Part shown: positions 55,899 to 64,000 of the stretch, piece after piece
Layout of the letters: each line of letters begins with the position of its first letter
Numbering within the stretch: position 1 is the stretch's first letter
Assembly (NCBI RefSeq): GCF_001423265.1
Contig: NZ_LMND01000001.1
Span: forward strand, 188,128-252,127
Source: Methylobacterium sp. Leaf108
GTDB lineage: Bacteria > Pseudomonadota > Alphaproteobacteria > Rhizobiales > Beijerinckiaceae
Length of the DNA stretch: 64,000 nt
Direction of reading: 5' to 3'
Translations under genes and position numbers: made by a program
The notes under the pieces: generated by a model
Told to the model about the DNA's origin: nothing
The model's input: only the letters and a program-made list of their open reading frames with translations
The model's database searches: none

Positions 55899-57695
55899 AT
55901 GGCGACCCTCATGGCCCGACACGCGCTCATTCCCCGCAACTCCCCCTTCGACGACACCGCCCGCGCGAGCCTCGACGCGGTCCTCGGTGCCGCCTCGCCG
56001 ACGCAGCGGGCCTGGCTCGCCGGGTTCCTGGCCGGCCTCGATGCGGCCGGTCCGCAGGCGGCGGCGGCTCCGGCCGCCCCGCCCAAGGCGGCCGAGCCCC
56101 TGGCGATCCTCTACGCCAGCGAATCCGGCAACTGCGAAGCCCTGGCCGGCACCATCGCCAAGCTCGCCAAGAAGAGCGGCTTCAAGCCGAAGGTGATCGA
56201 TTTCGCCGATCTCGACGTGGCGAGCCTCGGCCAGGAGAAGCGGATCGTCGCCATCGCCGCCACCTGGGGCGAGGGCGAGCCGCCGGCCCGCGCCGTGCGC
56301 GCCTACAACGAACTGATGGGCGAGGGCGCCCCGCGCCTCGAGGGCGTCACCTTCGGTGTCCTGGCCCTGGGCGACACCTCCTACGCGGAGTTCTGCGCCA
56401 CCGGAAAAGCGCTGGATGCCCGGTTCGAAGCGCTCGGCGCCAAACGCGCCGTGGACCGCGCCGACCTCGACCTCGACTTCGAGACGCCCGCCGCCGCCTG
56501 GATCAGGGACACGCTGAAAGCGCTGGCGCCGCCCCCGTCCGCCGACAACGTGGTGGCCGTGGATTTCGCCGGCCGGGTCGGCACCGATGACGCCGAGGAC
56601 GCCGAGCCGAGCCGCGAGCCGGTCCTGGCCGAGGTCGTCGACCACGTGAACCTGAACTCGTCGCGCTCCGACAAGGAGACGATCCACCTCGCCCTCGAGT
56701 TCGCGGAGGGCGCGCCCGCCTACGAGCCGGGCGATTCCCTCGAGATCTACCCCGAGAACGACCCGGCCCTCGTCGACGACATCCTGGCGGCCGCCGGGCT
56801 GACCGGCGACGACGCCCTGCGCCGCTCGCTCATCGCCGAGCGCGACGTCACCACCCTGTCGGCCACCACGGTCGAGCGGTTCGTGAAGGCCACGGGACAG
56901 TCCGAGGCCAAGGCGCTGATCGACAGCGGCGAGGTCCGCAGCTGGATCGAGGGGCGCCAGCTCGTCGACCTGATCGGCGCCTTCCCCGCGGCCCTGACGC
57001 GCGAGCATCTGGAGGCGATCACCCGGCCGCTCCCGCCGCGGGCCTACTCGATCGCCTCATCGCGCAAGGAGGTCGGCGACGAGGTCCATCTCGCCATCGT
57101 CGCGGTGCGCTACGAGAGCCACGGCCGCGCCCGGTCCGGCGTCGCCTCGGTCCATGTCGCCGACCGGATCAGGAACGGCGCCAAGCTCAAGGTGAAGCTC
57201 AAGCCGAACCGGCACTTCAGGCTGCCGAACGACCCGGCGCAGGACATCATCATGGTGGGGCCCGGCACCGGCGTCGCCCCGTTCCGCGCCTTCGTGCAGG
57301 AGCGCCGCGCCATCGAGGCCGGCGGCCGCGACGTCGGACGATCCTGGCTGTTCTTCGGCGACCGCCACTTCACCCACGACTTCCTCTACCAGCTCGAATG
57401 GCAGGAGGCCCTGGAAGACAAGTCGCTGACCCGGATCGACGTGGCCTTCTCCCGCGACCAGCCCGAGAAGGTCTACGTGCAGGATCGCCTCTACGAGCAT
57501 CGCAAGGAGCTGGTGGACTGGCTCGACGGCGGCGCCAGCTTCTACGTCTGCGGCGACGCCACCCGGATGGCCAAGGACGTGCGCAACGCCGTCGTCCGGG
57601 CCTATGCCGAGGTGAAGTCCCTCGGCGACGCCGATGCCGAGAGCGCCGTCGCCGCCCTGGAGCGGAGCCATCGCTACCAGCAGGACGTCTATTAG
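55899..57695 (+). CDS. cysJ: Sulfite reductase flavoprotein subunit (CysJ-like)
   Basis: A 598-residue flavodoxin-FNR fusion. Residues 68-210 are the flavodoxin domain (ILYASESGNCEALAGTIAK, ATWGEGEPP, LALGDTSYAEFC); residues 230-598 are the FAD/NADPH part with the FAD site RAYSIASS, MVGPGTGVAPFRAFVQER and FYVCGDATRMAKDV, ending in the C-terminal Tyr. It passes electrons from NADPH to the hemoprotein CysI. AGGA precedes the ATG. It is followed 82 bases later by cysI. Confidence 0.94.
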   Translation: MATLMARHALIPRNSPFDDTARASLDAVLGAASPTQRAWLAGFLAGLDAAGPQAAAAPAAPPKAAEPLAILYASESGNCEALAGTIAKLAKKSGFKPKVIDFADLDVASLGQEKRIVAIAATWGEGEPPARAVRAYNELMGEGAPRLEGVTFGVLALGDTSYAEFCATGKALDARFEALGAKRAVDRADLDLDFETPAAAWIRDTLKALAPPPSADNVVAVDFAGRVGTDDAEDAEPSREPVLAEVVDHVNLNSSRSDKETIHLALEFAEGAPAYEPGDSLEIYPENDPALVDDILAAAGLTGDDALRRSLIAERDVTTLSATTVERFVKATGQSEAKALIDSGEVRSWIEGRQLVDLIGAFPAALTREHLEAITRPLPPRAYSIASSRKEVGDEVHLAIVAVRYESHGRARSGVASVHVADRIRNGAKLKVKLKPNRHFRLPNDPAQDIIMVGPGTGVAPFRAFVQERRAIEAGGRDVGRSWLFFGDRHFTHDFLYQLEWQEALEDKSLTRIDVAFSRDQPEKVYVQDRLYEHRKELVDWLDGGASFYVCGDATRMAKDVRNAVVRAYAEVKSLGDADAESAVAALERSHRYQQDVY

Positions 57696-57777
57696 CGTGA
57701 CCCGAGCCCTCCCCCCGACGAGGGGAAGGAACGCACCGAACGCTGCGACCACACCTCGAAATCACCGGAATCCCGCC

Positions 57778-59571
57778 ATGGACGATCACACCCCTCCCCG
57801 CTCCTACGAGACCCCGCCGACCACGCGGCCGATCGACGAGGCCGAGGCGGCCCGCGAGGCCGGGCTGTCGCACAACGAGCACATCAAGATCGCCAGCGGC
57901 TTCCTGCGCGGGACGCTCGCCGACGGGCTCCTCAAGCACGCCACCGGCGCGATCTCCGAGGACGACGGCCAGCTCGTGAAGTTCCACGGGATGTACCTGC
58001 AGGACGACCGCGACCTGCGCCCCGAGCGGACCAAGAAGAAGCTCGACAAGGCCTACAGCTTCATGATCCGCCTGCGCATCGCCGGCGGCGTCGTCACTCC
58101 CAAGCAGTGGCTGGTGCTCGACGACATCGCCACCACCTACGCCAACGGCACTCTGCGGGCGACGACGCGCCAGACCTTCCAGTACCACGGCGTCATCAAG
58201 TCGAACCTCAAGCGCACCATGGCCGCCATCGACGCGGCGCTGCTCGACACCATCGCCGCCTGCGGCGACGTCAACCGCAACGTCATGGCCGCCACCAACC
58301 CGGACCAGTCGGGCGCGCACAAGGCGGCCTACGAGCTCGGCAAGACCATCTCCGACTCGCTCCTGCCCAAGACCAACGCCTGGCGCGAGATCTGGCTCGA
58401 CGGCGAGCGGGTTGTCGGCGGCGAGGGCGAGCACGAGCCGGTCTACGGCAAGACCTACCTGCCGCGGAAGTTCAAGATCGTGGTGGCGGTGCCGCCCTCC
58501 AACGAGGTCGACATCTTCGCCCATGACCTCGGCTTCATCGCCATCCTCGATAAGAAGGGCCAGGTCACCGGCTGGAACGTCACCGTCGGCGGCGGCATGG
58601 GCATGACCCACGGCGAGACCGACACCTTCCCGCGCACCGCCGACGTGATGCTGTTCTGCAAGCCCGACGAGGCCGTCCGGGTCGCCGAGGCCGTGATGAC
58701 GGTGCAGCGCGACTGGGGCAACCGCAAGGTTCGCAAGAACGCCCGTCTCAAGTACACCATCGAGCGCTACGGGCTCGCGGCCTTCCGCGCCGAGGTCGAG
58801 AAGCGTCTCGGCAAGACCTTCGCCGACCCCAAGCCCTTCACCTTCACCAACAACGGCGACCGCTACGGCTGGACCGAGGGCGACGACGGCCGCCACCACC
58901 TCACGCTCTACGTGGCGAGCGGCCGGATCAAGGATTACGACGGCGACGGCCCGAAGATCCTCACCGGTCTGCGGCGCGTCGCCGAGATCCACGACGGCGA
59001 CTTCCGCCTCACCGGCAACCAGAACGTCATCATCGCCAACGTGTCGGCCGAGAAGCGTCCCGCGATCGAGGCGCTGGTGGAGGAATACGGGCTGCTGAAG
59101 GGCGCCGGCGCCCTGCGGCGCAACTCCATGGCCTGCGTCGCGCTCCCCACCTGCGGCCTCGCCCTGGCCGAGAGCGAGCGCTACCTGCCCGACCTCATCA
59201 CCGACCTGGAGGAGAGCCTGGCCTCGCACGGGCTGTCGGAGGACGAGATCACCATCCGCATGACCGGCTGCCCCAACGGCTGCGCCCGGCCCTTCATCGC
59301 CGAGATCGGCCTCGTCGGACGCGGCCCCGAGCGCTACCACCTCTACCTCGGTGCGGCCTTCGACGGCTCGCGCCTCGGCAAGCTCTACGCCGAGGACGTG
59401 ACCGCGGCGCAGATCCGGACGACCCTCGATCCGCTGTTCGCCGCCTATGCCGCCCGCCGCCAGCCCGGCGAACGCTTCGGCGACTTCCTGATCCGGGACG
59501 GCGTGGTGGCCAGGACCCACAACGGGCCGGACTTCCACCTCGCCACGGGAGCGCTCAGGAACGTCGCCTGA
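57778..59571 (+). CDS. cysI: Sulfite reductase hemoprotein beta subunit
   Basis: A 597-residue siroheme-[4Fe-4S] enzyme. LRATTRQTFQYHGVIKSNLK binds siroheme, DVNRNVMAA follows, and the cluster cysteines are in VALPTCGLALAES and TGCPNGCARPF. It reduces sulfite to sulfide in six-electron steps with CysJ. The ATG at 57778 gives MDDHTPPRSYETPP; the upstream continuation has no ribosome site. No siroheme synthase lies nearby. From 59572 to 59893 there is only a weak GCTCGG/CCGAGC hairpin (near 59602-59621) and no gene. Confidence 0.96.
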   Translation: MDDHTPPRSYETPPTTRPIDEAEAAREAGLSHNEHIKIASGFLRGTLADGLLKHATGAISEDDGQLVKFHGMYLQDDRDLRPERTKKKLDKAYSFMIRLRIAGGVVTPKQWLVLDDIATTYANGTLRATTRQTFQYHGVIKSNLKRTMAAIDAALLDTIAACGDVNRNVMAATNPDQSGAHKAAYELGKTISDSLLPKTNAWREIWLDGERVVGGEGEHEPVYGKTYLPRKFKIVVAVPPSNEVDIFAHDLGFIAILDKKGQVTGWNVTVGGGMGMTHGETDTFPRTADVMLFCKPDEAVRVAEAVMTVQRDWGNRKVRKNARLKYTIERYGLAAFRAEVEKRLGKTFADPKPFTFTNNGDRYGWTEGDDGRHHLTLYVASGRIKDYDGDGPKILTGLRRVAEIHDGDFRLTGNQNVIIANVSAEKRPAIEALVEEYGLLKGAGALRRNSMACVALPTCGLALAESERYLPDLITDLEESLASHGLSEDEITIRMTGCPNGCARPFIAEIGLVGRGPERYHLYLGAAFDGSRLGKLYAEDVTAAQIRTTLDPLFAAYAARRQPGERFGDFLIRDGVVARTHNGPDFHLATGALRNVA

Positions 59572-59893
59572 GGGCGGCGGCATCCCCGTCATCCATGCCG
59601 GCTCGGGATCGTTTCCGAGCTGGCTTGAATGGTCCCCGGCGTCGCGGGCATCGCACCCTCGACCCGAAATCGCGTTCTGGACCCTATGACGGGCGATGCG
59701 TGGTCTGGACGTCGAACAATACACTTCGCCAGGTATGACCTGCCAAGACCGAGCCTCTTTTGTTGCAATGCGACAAGAACGAATGCATCGCGGCACGAGG
59801 GCCGGTGTTTAAGCTTTTTGCAAGATCGTCCACTTTACGATGAACCGATTGTCGGCATGGCCGTTAATGGGCCACACCCGATGAGAGGCGGCC

Positions 59894-60091
59894 ATGGCCA
59901 AGCACGAACTCCTCAGCTACTTCGAGCATCGCCGCGACGGTGCCTGGATCTGCGTGAAGCCGTTCACGCTGACCACCAAGGTCAGCAGCGTCGATATCCG
60001 CCAGGGCATGCGCTTCGACTACGGCAAGCGCATCGGTGGCGTCGATCTCGCCGAGTATCTCGAGCAGCTGGGCTGTCAGTTCGGTTCCTAG
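59894..60091 (+). CDS. Small conserved hypothetical protein, 65 residues
   Basis: A 65-residue product (MAKHELLSYFEHRRDGAWIC, then VKPFTLTTKVSSVDIRQGMRFDYGKRIGGVDLAEYLEQLGC). It has an Arg/Lys-balanced composition, two Cys and no membrane or signal segment. It is probably expressed on its own, since a 322-base gap precedes it and a textbook terminator follows 30 bases after the stop. GAGAGGCGG stands upstream of the ATG. No function can be given. Confidence 0.75.
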   Translation: MAKHELLSYFEHRRDGAWICVKPFTLTTKVSSVDIRQGMRFDYGKRIGGVDLAEYLEQLGCQFGS

Positions 60092-60120
60092 ACCGCCTGG
60101 GCATTCTGTGTCGTCGTTTC

Positions 60121-60149
60121 GCGGCGGAGATTTTTCTCCGCCGCTTTTT
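60121..60149 (+). terminator. Rho-independent terminator after the 65-residue gene
   Basis: GCGGCGGAGA (60121-60130) pairs perfectly with TCTCCGCCGC (60135-60144), loop TTTT, followed by five Ts (60145-60149). Confidence 0.93.
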
Positions 60150-60353
60150 GCGCGGATGTGCCCCGGGTCGCGATGGAAGCGCGGCGATTGCCGGAGATTG
60201 CGCTCGCGGACCTGGAAAAAGTGGTCCGTCCTCATCCTGAAAGAGTAGGACTCTTCGACGTGCCCGCCCCTCTTTCAACGGAGACGGGAATGGATGGCGC
60301 GGACGACGCACGGTCGTTTTGACGGACGCGGGCGGGCGACCTAGGGTCTCGCG

Positions 60354-60980
60354 ATGACGAACGATGCCGACGCGGCGACCCTGGTGCCGGACGAGACCGC
60401 ACCCACGACCCGGTGCCGTATCCTGGCGACGGCCGAGCGCTTCTTCCACGAGATCGGCTACCAGAAGACGACCGTGGCCGACATCGCCAAGGCCCTGCGC
60501 ATGAGCCCGGCCAACGTCTATCGCTTCTTCGAGTCGAAGAAGGCGATCAACGAGGCCGTGGTCGCCCGCGTGATCGAAGACATCGAAGCGCTGATCGCGA
60601 CCATCGCCGATGCGCCCGGGCGCAGTGCCACCGACCGCATCGCCGACATCGTCCGGGCCCTGCACCACGACTGCGTCGAGCGTTGCCGCGCCAATCCGCG
60701 CATGCACGAGATGGTCGAGGCGGCCATGAGCGAGAGCTGGGAGGTCTGCGGCCGGCACGTCTCGCGCATCGGCGCCGTCCTCGTTCGGGTGGTCGGCGAA
60801 GGCATGCGCGACGGCGAGTTCGGCGTGGCCGATGCCGAAGTGGCGGCCCTCTGCGTGCAGGCGGCGATCGTGCGCTACTGCAACCCGTTGCTCGTCAGCC
60901 TCTATCCCAACATCCCGGGTCCGCCCCTGGAGGACATGATCGGCTTCCTCCTGAGGGGCCTGCGCGCGCCCTCCTCGTGA
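60354..60980 (+). CDS. TetR family transcriptional regulator
   Basis: A 208-residue regulator. The HTH is RILATAERFFHEIGYQKTTVADIAKALRMSPANVYRFFESKKAINEAVVARV, a canonical TetR N-terminal domain; the rest is a helical ligand domain (RSATDRIADIVRALHHDCVERCRANPRMHEMVEAAM) of the TetR_C type. Its target is unclear: it is convergent with pyrF, their stop codons abut in TGATCA with no spacer, and the small gene upstream ends in a terminator. Confidence 0.92.
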   Translation: MTNDADAATLVPDETAPTTRCRILATAERFFHEIGYQKTTVADIAKALRMSPANVYRFFESKKAINEAVVARVIEDIEALIATIADAPGRSATDRIADIVRALHHDCVERCRANPRMHEMVEAAMSESWEVCGRHVSRIGAVLVRVVGEGMRDGEFGVADAEVAALCVQAAIVRYCNPLLVSLYPNIPGPPLEDMIGFLLRGLRAPSS

Positions 60981-61679
60981 TCAGGCCAGATCGGCGACGA
61001 TGGCCTGGACCACCGCGCGCGGGTCGAACGCCGCGGTGATCGGCCGACCGACCACCACGTGGTCGATGCCCGCCGTCCTCGCCTCACGGGGCGTCATCAC
61101 CCGCTTCTGGTCGCCGGTGGCGGAGTCCCTCGGGCGGATGCCGGGCGTGACGATGCAGCGGTCCGGCCCGATCGCGGCCCTGACCGGGCCGGCCTCGAAG
61201 GCCGAGCAGACGATGCCGTCGATGCCGGCCTCGGCCGCCTGGCGGGCACGGCGCTCCACCAGTTCGGCCACCGGCAGCGCATAGCCAGCCTCGTCGAGAT
61301 CGGCGGCGGCGTAGGAGGTCAGCACGGTCACCGCCAGGATGCGCGGTCCGTTGGCGCCCCGTCCGCGCACGGCCGCCCGCATGGTCTGGGGATAGGCGTG
61401 GACGGTGAGGAAGGTGGCGCCGAGGTCCGACAGGGCCGCGACCCCCTCCTCCACCGTGTTGCCGATGTCGTGCAGCTTGAGGTCGAGGAACACCTTGAGC
61501 CCGGCCGCCGCCAGACGCGGCACCAGGGCGAGGCCGCCGCCGTAGGCCAGCCGATAGCCGATCTTGTAGAACGTGGCGGCGTCGCCGATGCGCTCGACGA
61601 GGCCGAGGGCCTCGTCCGGGGTGGCGACGTCGAGGGCGACGATCAGACGGTCACGGGGGTCTGCGATCGTCGTCGGCAT
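60981..61679 (-). CDS. pyrF: Orotidine 5'-phosphate decarboxylase
   Basis: A 232-residue TIM-barrel enzyme of pyrimidine synthesis. [29 protein letters not shown], the catalytic Lys-Asp-Lys-Asp motif [24 protein letters not shown] and [24 protein letters not shown] are all present, with VVVGRPIT at the phosphate site. The stop abuts that of the convergent TetR gene. Confidence 0.97.
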   Translation of the reverse strand: MPTTIADPRDRLIVALDVATPDEALGLVERIGDAATFYKIGYRLAYGGGLALVPRLAAAGLKVFLDLKLHDIGNTVEEGVAALSDLGATFLTVHAYPQTMRAAVRGRGANGPRILAVTVLTSYAAADLDEAGYALPVAELVERRARQAAEAGIDGIVCSAFEAGPVRAAIGPDRCIVTPGIRPRDSATGDQKRVMTPREARTAGIDHVVVGRPITAAFDPRAVVQAIVADLA

Positions 61680-61734
61680 CGGGTTCTCCGTGTGGCGGCG
61701 GGAGGAATCCCGCCAAAGCCCGGCCCTGTCAACG

Positions 61735-62373
61735 TCACGGGCTGGGCCCGGGCGCCATCACCGCCGCCACCTCGGCCCTGAGCGCCGGCAGCAGCTCCCG
61801 CTCGAACCAAGGATTGGCCTTCAGCCAGCCGTTGTTGCGCCAGGAGGGATGCGGCAGTGGCAGGGCGCGGGGTCGCCGCGGCTCGTCGAGGATGGCGCGC
61901 CAGCGCTTCACCGTCCCCGTCAACCCGTCCGGTATCGCCCCGAAGTGCCACGCCTGGGCATACTGGCCGATGACCAGGACGAGATCGAGCGCCGGCAGGC
62001 CCGCGAGGAGTTCGTCGCGCCAGCGCGGCGCGCATTCGCGCCGAGGCGGCCGGTCGCCACCCTTGGCGTCGAGTCCGGGAAAGCAGGCCCCCATCGGCAG
62101 GATCGCGACGCGGTCCGGATCGTAGAAGGCCGGCTCGTCGAGCCCGAGCCAGTCGCGCAGGCGAATGCCGGACGGATCCTGGAACGGGATGCCGCTGCGG
62201 TGGGCGCGGGTGCCGGGCGCCTGGCTGGCGATGCAGAGGCGAGCCCTGGCGGTGCCCTGGACGATCGGAAGCGGCTCGTGCGGCAGCGGTGCACCGAAGC
62301 GCGGCGCGTCGCGGCAAAGGCGGCAGGCACGCAGGGCGGCGGCGGTGCGATCGAAACCCGTGGATGGCGGCAT
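61735..62373 (-). CDS. Uracil-DNA glycosylase family protein
   Basis: A 212-residue protein of the UDG superfamily. The first motif is [30 protein letters not shown], the middle [13 protein letters not shown] and the last [19 protein letters not shown]. An N-terminal CRLC pair ([11 protein letters not shown]) recalls the iron-sulfur UDGs of families 4 and 5 but the further cysteines expected for a cluster are not obvious. It may repair uracil in DNA or belong to the poorly characterised UDG-like group. Confidence 0.82.
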   Translation of the reverse strand: MPPSTGFDRTAAALRACRLCRDAPRFGAPLPHEPLPIVQGTARARLCIASQAPGTRAHRSGIPFQDPSGIRLRDWLGLDEPAFYDPDRVAILPMGACFPGLDAKGGDRPPRRECAPRWRDELLAGLPALDLVLVIGQYAQAWHFGAIPDGLTGTVKRWRAILDEPRRPRALPLPHPSWRNNGWLKANPWFERELLPALRAEVAAVMAPGPSP

Positions 62374-62430
62374 GGCGGGGAGGTAAGGCGCGGCCCCCTC
62401 CCCGGCGAGGTCTGGCGGCCTACGGTGGGA

Positions 62431-63009
62431 TCACGTCGCCGGCGACGGCGCCCTCTCGAGCCACGCCAGCACCTCGGCCGCGCTGCGGTCGGGCGGGAAC
62501 ACCGGGTAGAACACCTTGGTGACGCGGCCGTCGTCGACGACCATCGTCAGGCGCTTGAGCAGGATCTGGCCGGCCGCTTCGAAGGTCGGCAGGCGGATCG
62601 CCATGGCGAAGGCGCGGTGGGGGTCGGCCAGCAGGGTGAAGGGTAGGTGCAGCCTTTGCGCCACCTCCTGCTGGTAGGCGCTGGTCTGGGTCGACAGGCC
62701 GTGGACCTGTGCGACGCCGCGGGCGACCAGCTCGGCATGGTGGTCGCGAAAACCGCAGGTCTGGGGCGTGCAGCCGCGCGCGCCGGGGATCGCGTCCCAA
62801 TCGGCCACCAAGTTGGGCTGTCCCGGCTCGCCGGTGCGCGGATAGGCGTAGACCACCGTGCGCCCGGCGAGTCTCGCCAGCGAGACCCGGCCGCCGTCGG
62901 TGGCCGAGAGCGAGACGTCGGGGAGGCGAATGCCCTCGAGATGCCGGGCGGCCCCGTCGTCGGTCGGTGCCGGCAGGTCGTCGGGGAGTGCCGTGTAGTC
63001 CTGCGCCAT
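62431..63009 (-). CDS. Peroxiredoxin (AhpC/TSA family, atypical CxxxxC)
   Basis: A 192-residue thioredoxin-fold peroxidase. RLPDVSLSATDGGRVSLARLAGRTVVYAYPRTGEPG leads to the active site RGCTPQTCGFRDHHAEL, with a peroxidatic Cys and a second Cys five residues later as in BCP/PrxQ-type enzymes. It would remove peroxides with thioredoxin. It lies between the UDG-like gene and smpB on the same strand. Confidence 0.85.
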   Translation of the reverse strand: MAQDYTALPDDLPAPTDDGAARHLEGIRLPDVSLSATDGGRVSLARLAGRTVVYAYPRTGEPGQPNLVADWDAIPGARGCTPQTCGFRDHHAELVARGVAQVHGLSTQTSAYQQEVAQRLHLPFTLLADPHRAFAMAIRLPTFEAAGQILLKRLTMVVDDGRVTKVFYPVFPPDRSAAEVLAWLERAPSPAT

Positions 63010-63052
63010 CGCAACCTCCTTCGCCTTCCGGGCCTATCGGCGGTCCCGGTCC

Positions 63053-63526
63053 CTACCCGCGGTCCCGCAGGATCCTCGCGCGGTCGCGGTCCCAGTCCCG
63101 CTGCTTCGAGGTCTCGCGCTTGTCGTGGAGCTTCTTGCCACGGCCCAGACCGAGCTCGATCTTCGCCCGGCCCTGGTCGTTGAAATAGATCTTCAACGGC
63201 ACGACCGTGTAGCCCTCGCGCTGGGTGGCGCCGATCAGCTTGTCGATCTGGCGGCGGTGCAGCAGCAGCCGGCGCGGGCGCTTGGGCTCGTGGTTGAAGC
63301 GGTTGGCCTCGAGATATTCCGGGATGTAGGCATTGAACAGCATCAGGTCGTCGCCCGACGGCCCGGCGTAGGCCTCGCCGATCGTCGCCTTGCCCTTGCG
63401 CAGGGATTTCACCTCGGTCCCGGTCAGCGCGATGCCCGCCTCCATGACGTCGGAGATCTCGTAGTGGTAGCGCGCCGCACGGTTGTCCGCGACGATGCGA
63501 CGGGAGGGTTCGGGTTTGGGAGCCAT
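63053..63526 (-). CDS. smpB: SsrA-binding protein SmpB
   Basis: A 157-residue basic OB-fold protein. [88 protein letters not shown] and [23 protein letters not shown] are hallmarks of SmpB, including the C-terminal tail that reaches the decoding centre. It binds tmRNA for trans-translation. dapA lies upstream on the same strand, as in many alphaproteobacteria. Confidence 0.97.
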   Translation of the reverse strand: MAPKPEPSRRIVADNRAARYHYEISDVMEAGIALTGTEVKSLRKGKATIGEAYAGPSGDDLMLFNAYIPEYLEANRFNHEPKRPRRLLLHRRQIDKLIGATQREGYTVVPLKIYFNDQGRAKIELGLGRGKKLHDKRETSKQRDWDRDRARILRDRG

Positions 63527-63641
63527 CTCGATGCCGGTTGGGGCCGGGTGCGCCGTGCCACCGGGTCTTGGGGTAGGATTCGGGATATGGTTTGCCGCGT
63601 CGCGTTCTGCGAGGGCGGCCGGGGCCGTCGGTGCCGGGCGA

Positions 63642-64000
63642 TCAGGCCTCGATCAGTCCCGCGTGCTGAAGGGCCGCGTCGACGATGGCCCTGGTGCCCT
63701 CGCTCACCGTGAGGAGCGGCAGCCGGACCTCGTCGCGCATGAGGCCGAGGCGCGACAGGGCGTATTTCACCGGCGACGGGTTCGATTCGGCGAACAGCCC
63801 GACGTGCAGCGGCAGGAGCACGTCCTGCAGCTGCAGCGCCTTGGCGTAATCGCCCGCCAGGGTCGCCTCCTGGAAGGTCGCCGAGAGCCGCGGGGCGACG
63901 TTCGAGACCACGGAGATGCAGCCGACGCCGCCCTGGGCATTGAATCCGAGCGCCGTCGCATCTTCGCCCGAAAGTTGGATGAAGTCTTCGCCCATGGCCT
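63642..64000 (-). CDS. dapA: 4-hydroxy-tetrahydrodipicolinate synthase, C-terminal part (cut by window edge)
   Basis: The last 119 or so codons of DapA; the gene starts beyond the right edge. [28 protein letters not shown] holds the conserved Gly-Gly-X-Gly-X-Ile-Ser motif, and [42 protein letters not shown] is the usual C-terminus. The enzyme joins pyruvate and aspartate semialdehyde in lysine and peptidoglycan synthesis. It is 115 bases upstream of smpB in the reading direction. Confidence 0.94.
   Translation of the reverse strand, partial: AMGEDFIQLSGEDATALGFNAQGGVGCISVVSNVAPRLSATFQEATLAGDYAKALQLQDVLLPLHVGLFAESNPSPVKYALSRLGLMRDEVRLPLLTVSEGTRAIVDAALQHAGLIEA

Noticed and set aside
60970..60986. 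TGATCA at the TetR/pyrF junction as a regulatory palindrome
   Set aside because: It simply arises from two abutting convergent stop codons.

Overview
The window looks like chromosomal DNA of an alphaproteobacterium of the order Hyphomicrobiales, most like Methylobacterium/Methylorubrum. This is inferred from the very high G+C content, the RNase D-lptC-lptA order, a PhaR-type polyhydroxybutyrate regulator, a 14-gene nuo operon followed by birA, RNase J and methylmalonyl-CoA epimerase, and a NuoE with a long helix-hairpin-helix tail. No phage, transposase or CRISPR array was seen. Both window edges cut genes: lptA on the left and dapA on the right.

Layout. 1-6.9 kb holds housekeeping genes: lptA/lptC, RNase D, rpmF, phaR, a CcdA/thioredoxin pair, 3-methyladenine glycosylase and RNase HI. 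7.0-8.4 kb holds a DUF1989/YqcI-YcgG pair. 8.5-17.4 kb holds a MocR-type regulator divergent from an eight-gene nitrilase/radical-SAM cluster of the MSMEG_0565-0572/Sll0783-0787 type (Nit1C), whose product is not known to me. 17.5-23.8 kb is accessory: a ClpP-like protein, a sulfotransferase with an APS kinase, several small lineage-type proteins, tRNA-Val and tRNA-Asp, an LhgO-like oxidoreductase and a CAP-domain lipoprotein. 24.4-40.5 kb is nuoA-N, interrupted between nuoC and nuoD by a four-helix-bundle gene inside 33-bp inverted repeats; a possible relic of the same repeat lies between nuoI and nuoJ. 40.5-44.0 kb is birA, RNase J, mce, DUF1467 and DUF2256. 44.0-46.7 kb is a molybdenum-cofactor maturation set (mocA-like, MoeA/CinA-like, split xdhC). 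46.9-51.7 kb has an ABC substrate-binding protein, a second-type infA, an aspartate aminotransferase and a methyltransferase. 51.9-59.6 kb is assimilatory sulfate reduction: cysHDN divergent from an Lrp/AsnC regulator and cysJI. 59.9-64 kb has a small conserved protein with a textbook terminator, a TetR regulator, pyrF, a uracil-DNA-glycosylase-like gene, peroxiredoxin, smpB and the end of dapA.

How the parts fit. CysDN makes APS; CysH has the paired cysteines of an APS reductase and CysJI reduces sulfite, so the separate CysC at 19.4 kb probably feeds PAPS to the adjacent sulfotransferase rather than to reduction. The nitrilase cluster is packed with ATGA/GTGA overlaps, implying one translationally coupled unit under the divergent MocR protein. 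A window-wide oddity is repeated in-frame tandem duplication of 5-codon units in at least six genes.
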